Notes under the pieces: model-generated
Seen by the model: the letters and a program-made list of their open reading frames with translations, nothing else
What the model was told of the DNA's origin: nothing
Database searches by the model: none
Shown here: positions 21,297 to 30,962 of the stretch, in pieces
Layout of the letters: each line of letters begins with the position of its first letter
How positions within the stretch are numbered: position 1 is the stretch's first letter
Made by a program: the position numbers and the translations under genes
Assembly: GCA_011773985.1 (NCBI GenBank)
Contig: WVWN01000053.1
Span: forward strand, 1 to 64,000
Reading direction: 5' to 3'
Origin: Candidatus Zixiibacteriota bacterium
GTDB taxonomy: Bacteria > RBG-13-66-14 > B26-G2 > WVWN01
DNA: 64,000 bases

Positions 21297-22856
21297 TTGA
21301 CGAATATGGCCAACGAAGAACTCTACGAGAGGCTGGCCAAGGTGCGCGCCCGGGCGCTCGAGGGCGGCGGCCCGGAACGCGTCAAGAAACAGCACGACGC
21401 CGGCAAGCTCACCGCGCGCGAGCGCCTCGACATCCTCCTCGACGAGGGGACCTTCCGCGAGCTCGACGCGGCCGTCGTCCACCGCTGCCACGACTTCGGC
21501 ATGGAGGAGCGGCTCGTACCGGGCGACGCCGTCGTCACCGGCTACGGCAACGTCAACGGCCGCCTCACTTTCGTCTTCGCCCAGGACTTCACCTCCTTCG
21601 GCGGCACGCTCTCCAAAGCGCACGGCGAGAAAATCTGCAAGGTTTGCGACCACGCCATGCGCGTCGGCGCGCCCATCGTAGGGCTCAACGACTCGGGCGG
21701 CGCGCGCATCCAGGAGGGCGTCGACTCGCTGGCCGGCTACGCCGACATCTTCCTGCGCAACACGCTCGCCTCGGGCGTCGTGCCGCAGATCGCGGCCATC
21801 ATGGGCCCGTGCGCCGGCGGCGCCGTATACTCCCCCGCGGTCATGGACTTCACCTTCATGGTGGAGGGCACGTCGTACATGTTCCTCACCGGGCCGGACG
21901 TCATCAAGACCGTGATGAACGAGGACGTGACGTTCGAGGAGCTGGGCGGGCCCCACGTCCACGCCACCAAGTCCGGCTGCTGCCACGTCGTCGCGAAAAA
22001 CGAAGTGGAGTGCCTGCAAGAGATTCGCCGCCTCCTCTCCTTCCTGCCGCAGAATAACCTGGAGGACGTGCCGTACGTCGAGACCGGCGACGACCCGGCT
22101 CGAGCCGACCCGGAATTAGACACGTTGCTCCCCGACTCGGCGACCAAGCCGTACGACATGAAAGACGTCATCCGACGCGTCGTCGACGACGGCGACTTCT
22201 TCGAGGTCCACAAAGACTTCGCGCCCAACATGATATGCGGCTTCGCGCGCATGGCGGGCCGGACCGTCGGCATCAACGCCCATCAACCGCTGGTGCTCGC
22301 CGGCTGCCTGGATATCGACTCCGCTTGCAAGTCGGCGCGCTTCATCCGCTTTTGCGACGCTTTCAACATCCCGCTCCTCACCTTCTCGGACGTGCCGGGC
22401 TTCCTGCCGGGGACGGCGCAGGAGTACGGCGGCGTCATCAAGCACGGCGCGATGCTCTTATACGCGTACGGCGAGGCCACGGTCCCCAAGGTCCACGTCA
22501 TCGTCCGCAAGTCGTACGGCGGCGCGTACGCCGTTACGTCAACCAAGCACATGCGCGGCGACACGGTCTACGCGTGGCCCACCGCGGAAATCGCGGTAAT
22601 GGGCCCCGAGGGCGCGGTAAACATATTGCACCGGCGCGAGCTGGCGGAGGCGAAGGACCCGGCTAAGCTGCGCGAGAAGCTTGTCGCCGAGTTCCGCGAA
22701 AAATTCGCGAACCCCTACATCGCCGCGGAGCTCGGCTACGTCGACGAGGTGATAATGCCGCGGGAGACGCGGCCTCGCGTCGTCCAGGCGCTCGAGATGC
22801 TCCGGAACAAACGCGACAAGAACCCGCCCAAGAAGCACGGGAATATACCGTTGTAA
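21297..22856 (+). CDS. pccB: Acyl-CoA (propionyl-CoA) carboxylase carboxyltransferase subunit / MmdA-like
   Basis: [52 protein letters not shown]-terminal [11 protein letters not shown] at 21297 or ATG at 21306. Confidence 0.93.
   Translation: MTNMANEELYERLAKVRARALEGGGPERVKKQHDAGKLTARERLDILLDEGTFRELDAAVVHRCHDFGMEERLVPGDAVVTGYGNVNGRLTFVFAQDFTSFGGTLSKAHGEKICKVCDHAMRVGAPIVGLNDSGGARIQEGVDSLAGYADIFLRNTLASGVVPQIAAIMGPCAGGAVYSPAVMDFTFMVEGTSYMFLTGPDVIKTVMNEDVTFEELGGPHVHATKSGCCHVVAKNEVECLQEIRRLLSFLPQNNLEDVPYVETGDDPARADPELDTLLPDSATKPYDMKDVIRRVVDDGDFFEVHKDFAPNMICGFARMAGRTVGINAHQPLVLAGCLDIDSACKSARFIRFCDAFNIPLLTFSDVPGFLPGTAQEYGGVIKHGAMLLYAYGEATVPKVHVIVRKSYGGAYAVTSTKHMRGDTVYAWPTAEIAVMGPEGAVNILHRRELAEAKDPAKLREKLVAEFREKFANPYIAAELGYVDEVIMPRETRPRVVQALEMLRNKRDKNPPKKHGNIPL
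22806..22855 (+). repeat. Direct repeat copy 1 (3' end of pccB)
   Basis: 28-bp perfect core CCAAGAAGCACGGGAATATACCGTTGTA (22828-22855), about 45/50 identity over the longer segment to 23208-23257. Confidence 0.9.
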
Positions 22857-22926
22857 AAAGGTAGTAGCCGGGCTCGGCGAGTTCGGGGCGTCTATACTAT
22901 TTCATTTCTTACCGTGGAGGCTTTAT

Positions 22927-23142
22927 ATGGTTAACGAGAAAAATAACGTAATTAACGATGAGGCCGTCGAAACCGCGGATTTCGAAACGGTAACCGTTGC
23001 CTTAATTAGGCAAATAAGCAACCGTGTTAACGTCATCAAAGGTTGGGTAGTATTTATCGGCATCTTGTTCCTAATATCCCTCGTTTTGGGTATATTAGGA
23101 ACGTGGATTACATTATCTGCCATAAAAGGAGTCGCGCCTTAA
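22927..23142 (+). CDS. Small single-pass membrane protein (71 aa) between pccB and the biotin carboxylase gene
   Basis: Good SD (GTGGAGG, 8-nt spacing), hydrophobic segment WVVFIGILFLISLVLGILGTWITLSAI; more AT-rich than its neighbours. Confidence 0.65.
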   Translation: MVNEKNNVINDEAVETADFETVTVALIRQISNRVNVIKGWVVFIGILFLISLVLGILGTWITLSAIKGVAP

Positions 23143-23207
23143 CGACAAACCCCTCGTCCGTTGCCACCGCGAATCGCGGCAAAAAGGCCCGCGGCGGGGC
23201 CTTAATC

Positions 23208-23257
23208 AACAAACGCTACCATACCCCGACCAAGAAGCACGGGAATATACCGTTGTA
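23208..23257 (+). repeat. Direct repeat copy 2 (orphan carboxyltransferase C-terminal tail)
   Basis: Encodes [18 protein letters not shown] in the same relative frame as pcc[19 protein letters not shown]; 28-bp core identical. Confidence 0.9.
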
Positions 23258-23272
23258 GTTTAGGGGCGTAAT

Positions 23273-24784
23273 TTGTTTAAAAAAATCCTAATAGCCAACC
23301 GCGGGGAAATAGCCGTCCGCGTGATGCGAACGTGCCGCGAGATGGGCGTCGCGAGCGTGGGCGTCTACTCCGACGCGGACCGCCCGGCGCCCCACGTCCG
23401 CTACGCCGACGAAGTCTACAACATCGGCCCGCCGCCGGCGAGCGAATCTTATTTAAATATAAGTAAAATTATCGACGTCGCCCGGCGCTCCGGCGCCGAG
23501 GCCATCCACCCGGGCTACGGCTTCCTGGCCGAGAACGCCGACTTCGCCGAAGCGTGCCGCGAGGCCGATTTCCCATTTGTCGGGCCGTCGCCGGAGACGC
23601 TGCGCGCCGCGGGCGACAAGCAGGGCGCCCGGGCGACTATGGCCGCGGCGGGCATCCCGGTGATACCCGGCTCCGACCCGGCGCTACGCGGGGACGAGGA
23701 CATCGCGAAAGCGGCGGCTGAGATCGGCTGGCCGGTGATGATAAAGGCCGCGGCCGGGGGCGGCGGCAAAGGTATGCGCATCTGCGCGCGCGCCGAAGAT
23801 TTCGGCGAACTCCTGAAGCAAGCGCGCGGCGAAGCCGAAAGCGCGTTCGGCGACGACACGGTTTACGTCGAGAAGTGCATAGTGAAGCCGCGCCACGTCG
23901 AGTTCCAGATCCTCGCGGACGCGCAGGGCAACGTCGTACATCTCTTCGAGCGCGAGTGTTCCATCCAGCGGCGTCACCAGAAGCTCATCGAGGAATCGCC
24001 GTCGCCCGTGCTCGACGGCGAGTTGCGCGCGCGGATGGCGGAGGCCGCGGTCACCGCGGCCCGCGCCTCGAATTATACCAACGCCGGGACGATAGAATTT
24101 TTGTTGGACGCGGACCGCAACTTCTACTTCCTGGAGGTAAACGCCCGCCTCCAGGTCGAGCACCCGGTGACCGAGCTCGTAACCGGCGTCGACCTCGTAA
24201 AGGAACAATTGCGCATAGCGGCGGGGGAGCCGTTAAGATTTGCCCAAAAGGATATAAAGCACCGCGGCGCCGCGATCGAGTGCCGCATCTCCGCGGAGGA
24301 CCCCGCTAACAACTTCTACCCGGCGACGGGGACGATTTCCCGGCTCCGCCTGCCGTCCGGCCCGGGCGTCCGCTTCGACGGCGGCATCGCCCAGGGCTAC
24401 GAGGTCCCCATTTACTACGACCCGCTCATCGCCAAGCTCGTCGCCTGGGCGGAGTGCCGGCCTCTCGCGATCGAGCGGATGCACCGCGCGCTGAACGAAT
24501 TCGTGTTGGACGGCGTCGCGACCACGATACCTTTCCACCGCTGGGTGATGGCATCGGACGCCTTCCGGGAAGGCGACTTCGACACCTCGTTCGTAGAGGA
24601 GTATTTTCGACCGGAAGCCGCGCGCGTCGAAGATTTGGAAAAGGCGGCCGCGGTCTTGTGCACCCTCCTCACCCATTTCCGCGAAGGGGCTGCGCCGGCC
24701 GCCGGCGCCCCGAGCCGCGACGGCGCCTTGGCCGTCGACCCCTGGCGCCTCGCGGCCCGCCGCGAGGGGGTGGGAAGCGAATGA
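23273..24784 (+). CDS. accC: Biotin carboxylase subunit of acyl-CoA carboxylase
   Basis: KKILIANRGEIAVRVMRTCREMG, HPGYGFLAENADFAEAC, AAAGGGGKGMRI, FLEVNARLQVEHPVTE. TTG start. Confidence 0.95.
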   Translation: MFKKILIANRGEIAVRVMRTCREMGVASVGVYSDADRPAPHVRYADEVYNIGPPPASESYLNISKIIDVARRSGAEAIHPGYGFLAENADFAEACREADFPFVGPSPETLRAAGDKQGARATMAAAGIPVIPGSDPALRGDEDIAKAAAEIGWPVMIKAAAGGGGKGMRICARAEDFGELLKQARGEAESAFGDDTVYVEKCIVKPRHVEFQILADAQGNVVHLFERECSIQRRHQKLIEESPSPVLDGELRARMAEAAVTAARASNYTNAGTIEFLLDADRNFYFLEVNARLQVEHPVTELVTGVDLVKEQLRIAAGEPLRFAQKDIKHRGAAIECRISAEDPANNFYPATGTISRLRLPSGPGVRFDGGIAQGYEVPIYYDPLIAKLVAWAECRPLAIERMHRALNEFVLDGVATTIPFHRWVMASDAFREGDFDTSFVEEYFRPEAARVEDLEKAAAVLCTLLTHFREGAAPAAGAPSRDGALAVDPWRLAARREGVGSE

Positions 24785-25290
24785 GGTACTGGACGACGAT
24801 CGGCGACCGCTCCTACGAGCTGACGGTGGAGGGCGAGGGGGCCTCGCTCGCGGTCGCGGTGGACGGGACGCCGCTCGAGCTGGACTACTACGAGGTCGCG
24901 CGCGGGGCGACGTACTCCCTGATACTCGACGGCCGCTCGTACGAGTTGTGGGTGCGCTCGGGCGACGGCGGCTACGTCGTCTTCGTCGCCGGCCATACGC
25001 TCGCGGTGTCGGTGGAGGACGAGCGGCAGCGGCGCATCCGCGAGCTGAAGGGCGCCGCGGGCGTCGGGGAGCAGGGCGCGGTCGAGTTGAGGGCGCCTAT
25101 GCCGGCGGTCGTCCTGGACGTAATGGTGGCGCCGGGCGACGGCGTTACGGAAGGCCAGGGGCTTTGCGTCATCGAGGCCATGAAGATGGAGAACCTGATG
25201 CGCGCGCCCCGCGACGGCGTCGTGAAAGAAGTTAAAATCGAAAAGGGTAAGGGCGTCGGCCTAAACGACGTCATGGTAATCATAGAATGA
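24781..25290 (+). CDS. Biotin carboxyl carrier protein
   Basis: C-terminal biotinyl domain with [22 protein letters not shown] overlaps the accC stop (ATGA). Confidence 0.9.
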   Translation: MRYWTTIGDRSYELTVEGEGASLAVAVDGTPLELDYYEVARGATYSLILDGRSYELWVRSGDGGYVVFVAGHTLAVSVEDERQRRIRELKGAAGVGEQGAVELRAPMPAVVLDVMVAPGDGVTEGQGLCVIEAMKMENLMRAPRDGVVKEVKIEKGKGVGLNDVMVIIE

Positions 25291-26900
25291 CGGCAAAAGA
25301 CGAAACCGCTCCCGCGCGTGAGGTCGCGACCACCTCCGGGGTGAAGGTGAAAACGGTTTATAAACCGGAGGACGCGCCGGTCGACTACGCGCGCGAGCTG
25401 GGCGAGCCAGGCGCACCGCCTTTCACGCGCGGCATATACGCCGACATGTACCGCGGCCGCCTTTGGACGATGCGCCAGTACGCCGGTTACGCTACCGCCG
25501 CGGAGACCAACAAACGGTACCGCTACCTTCTCTCGCAAGGCCAGACGGGCCTCTCCGTCGCCTTCGACCTGCCGACGCAGTGCGGGTACGACTCGGACGC
25601 CGCGCTCGCGCGCGGCGAGGTGGGTCGGACCGGCGTCGCCATATCCACCCTCGACGACCTGGCGGCCCTCTTCGACGGCATTCCGCTGGCCGACGTCTCC
25701 ACGTCAATGACCATAAACGCTACGGCGTCGACACTATTGGCGATGTACGTCGTCCTCGCAAAGCGGCGAGGCGCGGAACCATCGAAGTTGCGCGGGACCG
25801 TCCAAAACGACATCCTCAAGGAATTCTTCGCGCGCGGTAACTACATCTACCCGCCGGCGCCTTCGCTCCGCCTCGCGACGGACCTCATCCGCTACTGCGC
25901 GGCGAACATGCCGTCCTGGAACAGCATCTCCATTTCGGGATACCACATCCGCGAGGCCGGCGCGACCGCGGCGCAGGAAGTAGCGTTCACCTTCGCGGAC
26001 GCCGTCGCGTACGTCGAGGCCGCGCTAGCCGCGGGCCTGGACGTGGACGACTTCGCGCCCCGCCTCAGCTTCTTCTTCGGCGCGCACAACGATTTGCTCG
26101 AGGAGGTGGCGAAGTTCCGCGCGGCGCGACGGGTCTGGTGTCGCCTTATGGCGGACCGCTTCGGCGCCAAGAACCCGCGCTCGATGATGCTGCGCTTCCA
26201 CACGCAGACGGCCGGCTGCACGCTCACGGCTCAGCAGCCCGCGAACAACGTCGTGCGCGTCGCGCTGCAGGCGCTGGCCGCGGTACTCGGCGGAACGCAA
26301 TCGCTACACACCAACTCGCGCGACGAGGCGCTGGCGCTTCCCTCCGAGCAGTCCGCGCTCATCGCCCTCCGCACGCAACAGATAATCGCGCACGAGAGCG
26401 GCGTCGCCGTCACAGCCGACCCCCTCGCCGGCTCGTACTACGTCGAGGCGCTGACCGGCGAGCTCGAGGCGCGCGTCGAAGAATACCTCAAAGAAATCGA
26501 CGCCTTAGGCGGTGCGCTGAAGGCGGTGGAGAGCGGCTACTTCGCGGACGAGATCGCCGCGAGCGCGTACCGGTACCAAAAAGACGTCGAGGAGAAAAAG
26601 CGCGTCGTCGTCGGCGTGAACGAATACGTAACCGAGGGCGCGCCGCCCTTCGAGACGCTGCGCGTGGACCCGGCGCTCGAGCGCTCCCGCGCGGAAGAGC
26701 TCGCCGCCTACCGCGAAAGGCGCGACAGCGTCAAACTCGAGGAGGCGCTCGCCGCTTTGCGCGAGGCCGCCGCGGCCGACGGCGCGCCGCTGATGGAATC
26801 CACGCTCGCGTGCGTCGAGGCGGGGGCGACGGTGGGCGAGATATCCGACGCGCTGCGCGAGGTGTGGGGCGAGTACGACAAAACGAAAGGACCGGCGTGA
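25287..26900 (+). CDS. B12-dependent methylmalonyl-CoA mutase large subunit
   Basis: MCM-family pattern with Tyr65 and Arg183 at the MCM Tyr89/Arg207 positions ([20 protein letters not shown]), [24 protein letters not shown]. Confidence 0.92.
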   Translation: MTAKDETAPAREVATTSGVKVKTVYKPEDAPVDYARELGEPGAPPFTRGIYADMYRGRLWTMRQYAGYATAAETNKRYRYLLSQGQTGLSVAFDLPTQCGYDSDAALARGEVGRTGVAISTLDDLAALFDGIPLADVSTSMTINATASTLLAMYVVLAKRRGAEPSKLRGTVQNDILKEFFARGNYIYPPAPSLRLATDLIRYCAANMPSWNSISISGYHIREAGATAAQEVAFTFADAVAYVEAALAAGLDVDDFAPRLSFFFGAHNDLLEEVAKFRAARRVWCRLMADRFGAKNPRSMMLRFHTQTAGCTLTAQQPANNVVRVALQALAAVLGGTQSLHTNSRDEALALPSEQSALIALRTQQIIAHESGVAVTADPLAGSYYVEALTGELEARVEEYLKEIDALGGALKAVESGYFADEIAASAYRYQKDVEEKKRVVVGVNEYVTEGAPPFETLRVDPALERSRAEELAAYRERRDSVKLEEALAALREAAAADGAPLMESTLACVEAGATVGEISDALREVWGEYDKTKGPA

Positions 26901-27304
26901 CGGTGAAGGGCGCGGAGCTCGAGCACGTCGGCGTCGCGGTCAAAAGCATAGCTGAGACGAGGCGACTTTACGAGGAGGCGCTCGGCCTTACGCTCGGGGG
27001 CGAGGAAGTTCTCGCGGAGCAGGGCCTCAAGCTCGTTTTCTTTGACGCCGGCGGCGTAAAAATTGAACTGCTCGAGGGCCTGGGTGAGGACCCGATATCC
27101 AGATTTATTGAAAAACGGGGCCCCGGTATTCATCACCTCTGCTTCAAGGTCGACGACGTGGAAGCGGCGGCGGCCTCGCTAAAAACGGACGGGTACGAAT
27201 TCATAACGGAAGCGCCGTACGAGGGCGGGTACGGCTCGCGCGTAATCTTCATGAAGCCGTCGAGCACGTTCGGCGTCCTTATCGAGTTAATACAAGAAGG
27301 TTAA
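26897..27304 (+). CDS. mce: Methylmalonyl-CoA epimerase
   Basis: [41 protein letters not shown] start overlapping the mutase stop. Confidence 0.93.
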   Translation: MTVKGAELEHVGVAVKSIAETRRLYEEALGLTLGGEEVLAEQGLKLVFFDAGGVKIELLEGLGEDPISRFIEKRGPGIHHLCFKVDDVEAAAASLKTDGYEFITEAPYEGGYGSRVIFMKPSSTFGVLIELIQEG

Positions 27305-27345
27305 ACAAGCCGGTCCTTTAACCCTAAGCGTAAAAGGGAGAAGAT

Positions 27346-28110
27346 ATGGCATTCATCAACGTTACGAAAGACGGCGCCGTCGCGACGCTCACTATCAGCC
27401 GGCCCGACGCGCTAAACGCGCTCAACGAAGAAGTTTTAGCCGAGCTTGAGAAAACAATCACAGAGCTCGACGCCGACAAAGGGGTCCTAGTCGTCGTCGT
27501 GACCGGCGAGGGGAAGGCGTTCGTCGCCGGCGCGGACATCGCCGCGATGGCGGACATGAACGCCGCGGAGGCCAAGGCTTTCGCCGAGAACGGCCAGCGC
27601 GTATTTCTGGCGCTCGAGCGCGCGCACTTCGTAACCGTCGCCGCGGTGAATGGCTTCGCGCTGGGCGGCGGGATGGAGCTCGCGCTGGCGTGCGACCTGC
27701 GCTTCGCCTCCACGAAGGCCAAGATGGGCCAGCCGGAGGTCAGCCTGGGCGTGACGCCCGGCTTCGGCGGGACGCAGCGGCTGCCGAAGCTCGTCGGCCC
27801 GGGCAAGGCGATGTATTTGTTAACGACGGGCGAACAGGTCGACGGCGCGCGGGCGCTCGAGCTTGGCTTAGTCAACGGCGTCTTCGAGCCGGAGGAGCTG
27901 ATGCCGAAGGTCAAGGAGCAGGCCGAGGCCATCGCCAAGAAAGGCCCCACGTCGCTCGCGATGGTGAAGAAGGCCGTGCACGAAGGTTTAACCCTCGGCG
28001 TCGAGGAGGGTTGCAAGCTGGAGGCCGAAGTCTTCGGCAGGTGCTTCGAGAGCGGCGAGGGAAACGAGGGTATGAGAGCGTTCTTAGAGAAGCGCGCGCC
28101 GAAGTGGTAA
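27346..28110 (+). CDS. Enoyl-CoA hydratase/crotonase
   Basis: KAFVAGADIAAM, AVNGFALGGGMELALACDLRFAS, PGFGGTQRLPKLVG. Confidence 0.95.
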   Translation: MAFINVTKDGAVATLTISRPDALNALNEEVLAELEKTITELDADKGVLVVVVTGEGKAFVAGADIAAMADMNAAEAKAFAENGQRVFLALERAHFVTVAAVNGFALGGGMELALACDLRFASTKAKMGQPEVSLGVTPGFGGTQRLPKLVGPGKAMYLLTTGEQVDGARALELGLVNGVFEPEELMPKVKEQAEAIAKKGPTSLAMVKKAVHEGLTLGVEEGCKLEAEVFGRCFESGEGNEGMRAFLEKRAPKW

Positions 28111-28145
28111 GCGCGCGCCCGTTCTAAATCGTGAAGGAGGTTGGA

Positions 28146-29324
28146 ATGGCTAACGATATTGTAATCGCGGGCATTTGTCGGACCGCGATCGGCAAGTTCC
28201 TCGGGACGCTCACGCCGGTCCAGGCGTGGCAGCTGGGCGGGGCCGCGATCAAGGGCGCGCTGGAGCGTTCGGGGGTGAAGCCGGACCAAGTGGACGAGGT
28301 GATAATGGGTAACGTCGTCTCCGCGGGTATGGGCCAGGCGCCGGCACGGCAGGCGGCCATCGCCGCGGGCTTGCCCGCATCCGTGAACTGCGTAACGATT
28401 AATAAGGTATGCGGCTCCGGCGCGAAGGCGATCTCGATGGCGGCGCAGGCTATCAAGGCGGGCGACGAGGAGGTGGTCGTCGCCGGCGGCTTCGAGTCGA
28501 TGTCCAACGTTCCGTTCTACTTCTTCAAGGGCCGGTCCGGCCAGAAGTTCGGCAACATGGAGCTCGTCGACGGCATGATCCACGACGGCCTGTGGTGTGC
28601 CTTCGAGGGTAAGCACATGGGCTGCCTGGGCGACTTCACCGCGCAGAACTCCGGCATCAGCCGCGAGGAGCAGGACGATTGGGCCGCGAAGAGCCAGGCC
28701 AAGGCGCTGGCCGCGATCGCGGCGGGCAAGTTCAAGGCCGAGATCGTCCCCGTCGAAATCCCGCAGCGCAAGGGCGAGCCAATAGTCTTCGACACCGACG
28801 AGGGGCCGCGCGAGACCACCGTGGAGAAGCTCGCGAGGCTCAAGCCGGCGTTCACTAAAGACGGCACCGTCACCGCGGGCAACGCGCCGGGCCTTAACGA
28901 CGGCGGCGCGGCGACGGCCGTCATGACCGCGGACAAGGCCAAGGAATTGGGCGTCACGCCCGACGCAACCATCGCCGGCTACGCGTCGGCGCACGTCGAG
29001 CCCAAGATGCTCTTCTACGCGCCGGTGGACGCCGTCAAAAGGTTGATGGCCAAGACGGGCGAGTCTATCGGCGACTACGACCTAATCGAGATCAACGAAG
29101 CCTTCAGCGCGCAGGTCTTGGCGGACGGCAAGGAGCTCGGTTGGGATTGGGACCGCGTCAACGTCAACGGCGGCGCGGTGGCGCTGGGGCATCCCATCGG
29201 CGCCTCGGGCGCGCGCATCCTGGCGACGCTAGTTTACGCGCTCAAGGACCGCGGTTTGAAGCGCGGCCTGGCCACCGCTTGCCTCGGCGGCGGCGGCGCG
29301 GTCGCGATGAGCGTAACGGTTTAA
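28146..29324 (+). CDS. Acetyl-CoA acetyltransferase (thiolase)
   Basis: [50 protein letters not shown]. Confidence 0.95.
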   Translation: MANDIVIAGICRTAIGKFLGTLTPVQAWQLGGAAIKGALERSGVKPDQVDEVIMGNVVSAGMGQAPARQAAIAAGLPASVNCVTINKVCGSGAKAISMAAQAIKAGDEEVVVAGGFESMSNVPFYFFKGRSGQKFGNMELVDGMIHDGLWCAFEGKHMGCLGDFTAQNSGISREEQDDWAAKSQAKALAAIAAGKFKAEIVPVEIPQRKGEPIVFDTDEGPRETTVEKLARLKPAFTKDGTVTAGNAPGLNDGGAATAVMTADKAKELGVTPDATIAGYASAHVEPKMLFYAPVDAVKRLMAKTGESIGDYDLIEINEAFSAQVLADGKELGWDWDRVNVNGGAVALGHPIGASGARILATLVYALKDRGLKRGLATACLGGGGAVAMSVTV

Positions 29325-29351
29325 TAATAACCCATAAGCAGGGGAGGCAAC

Positions 29352-30203
29352 ATGGCGATAAAGAAAGTCGCCGTCGTAGGCGGCGGAACGATGGGCAACG
29401 GCATCGCGCACGTCTTCGCGCAGTCGGGCTTCGACGTTACGTTAATCGAGCAGTCGGACGACTTCCTAGAACGCGCGCTCGCGACCATCAAGAAGAACCT
29501 CGAGCGGATGGTCAAGAAGGAGAAGATCACGCAGGAGGACGCCGACGCGGCGCTGGGCCGCATCAAGAAGTCGACGGACCTGGACGACGCGAAGGACGCG
29601 GACCTGGTCGTGGAGGCGGTCTTCGAGGACCGCGACCTAAAGAAGAAGATCTTCAAAGAGCTGGACGAGAAGTGCAAGGCCGAGGCCATCCTGGCGTCGA
29701 ACACGAGCTCGATACCCATCACCGAGATCGCCGGCGTCACGAAACGCGCCGATAAGGTCATCGGCATGCACTTCATGAACCCGGTACCGGTGATGAAGCT
29801 GGTCGAGCTCATCCGCGGCATCGCGACCTCGGACGAGACTTACAACGTGGCGGAGGAGGCGGCCAAGGCCGTCGGCAAGACGCCGGTAGAGGTCAACGAC
29901 TTCCCGGGCTTCATCTCCAACCGCGTCCTGCTGCCGATGATAAACGAGGCGTGCTACGCGCTGTACGAGGGCGTCGCAACCAAGGAAGCTATCGACACCG
30001 TGATGAAGCTCGGCATGAACCACCCGATGGGGCCGCTCGAGCTGGCGGACCTCATCGGGCTCGACGTGTGCCTCGACATCATGGACGTCCTCTACGACGG
30101 CTTCGCGGACTCCAAGTACCGGCCCTGCCCGCTGCTACGCAAAATGGTCCTCGCCGGCTACCTGGGCCGCAAGACCAAAAAGGGGTTTTACGATTACGAA
30201 TAG
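29352..30203 (+). CDS. hbd: 3-hydroxybutyryl-CoA dehydrogenase
   Basis: [68 protein letters not shown]. Confidence 0.95.
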   Translation: MAIKKVAVVGGGTMGNGIAHVFAQSGFDVTLIEQSDDFLERALATIKKNLERMVKKEKITQEDADAALGRIKKSTDLDDAKDADLVVEAVFEDRDLKKKIFKELDEKCKAEAILASNTSSIPITEIAGVTKRADKVIGMHFMNPVPVMKLVELIRGIATSDETYNVAEEAAKAVGKTPVEVNDFPGFISNRVLLPMINEACYALYEGVATKEAIDTVMKLGMNHPMGPLELADLIGLDVCLDIMDVLYDGFADSKYRPCPLLRKMVLAGYLGRKTKKGFYDYE

Positions 30204-30215
30204 AAGGGGTACGCT

Positions 30216-30260
30216 GTAGGCGCGCACAGCCGTGCGCCCCTACCGGCCAGTCGCCCCTAC
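30216..30260. repeat. REP-like GC palindromic element (compound)
   Basis: GTAGGCGCGCACAGCCGTGCGCCCCTAC followed by CCGGCCAGTCGCCCCTAC; related to the element at 32477. Confidence 0.6.
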
Positions 30261-30269
30261 GAAAGCCAT

Positions 30270-30298
30270 AAAAAACCCAGCCTGAAGGCCGGGTTCTC
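30270..30298 (+). terminator. Intrinsic terminator at the end of the acyl-CoA operon
   Basis: AAAAACCCAGCCTGAAGGCCGGGTTCT: AACCC(A)GCC-TGAA-GGC(C)GGGTT stem-loop. Confidence 0.55.
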
Positions 30299-30395
30299 CA
30301 TTGGGCGACCCGTTACAAATCTACGAAGCGCCGTAGCGAATTGGTCGAACACGGCGCACGGAAGACACCGGCCAAACCTAGTCTACGGCGGAACT

Positions 30396-30782
30396 TTACT
30401 CCGCTAAGCCGGAGATATCCTCCAACTCGCCGATAACGCTATCGAGGCTCGTCAAATCATGCTCGAGCAGGATAGGCATTACTTTGCCGTAAATACGGAG
30501 GTGTTTATCCCGCCTTTCGGGCGCGGCGGCGATGCAATCCCGGTAGCGGTCGAGGTCGCCGCCCAGATGGTATATCTCGGCTTCCACCTGTTCGCGTTCG
30601 GAACGTCGCGCCGCGCTCCGTATCTTGCGTAACCGATCAAGACATACGAACGCCGCCGCTCCGAGTTCGCGAGCAGCCCTCCGCCAATCAAGTACGATCT
30701 TCGTGGCAAGGCCTGAATACCAGGTAACCATCGCCCCGACCGCGCCAACGACCACGCCGACAAGTACGTCTCCTACTCCCAC
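30396..30782 (-). CDS. Small membrane-anchored hypothetical protein (128 aa)
   Basis: N-terminal hydrophobic segment VGVVVGAVGAMVTWYSG followed by a charged helical region; GTG start. Confidence 0.5.
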   Translation of the reverse strand: MGVGDVLVGVVVGAVGAMVTWYSGLATKIVLDWRRAARELGAAAFVCLDRLRKIRSAARRSEREQVEAEIYHLGGDLDRYRDCIAAAPERRDKHLRIYGKVMPILLEHDLTSLDSVIGELEDISGLAE

Positions 30783-30940
30783 CTACTTATCCTCCTTTAT
30801 CTTCTCGAGCCACCGCCGCCCTTCCCACCACCCCAAGGTGCCGCGCGTGCCGAACGCGCTCCCGTACCCGAGCTCCGCACCGCCCCGGCCCAGAAAAGCT
30901 CGTATTTACGCCCGAAGGCCGGCTCGCCGTCGACCTTCAT
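30783..30940 (-). pseudogene. Decayed SRPBCC/AHSA1-like gene remnant
   Basis: KVDGEPAFGRKYELFW (30890-30937) aligns to KADVEPLVGGKYELFW of the intact gene at 31989-32441; in another frame a tail GWWEGRRWLEKIKEDK* resembles the family C-terminus. Confidence 0.5.
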
Positions 30941-30962
30941 CTTGTTTCCCTCGTTCATGCGT

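Noticed and set aside
20703-22019. 438-aa minus-strand ORF
   Set aside because: Antisense to the B12 subunit and pccB; composition typical of a GC-rich shadow ORF.
26138-27304. 388-aa ORF as one protein
   Set aside because: The first ~250 residues are an out-of-frame Arg-rich shadow of the mutase; only the epimerase portion from GTG 26897 is real.
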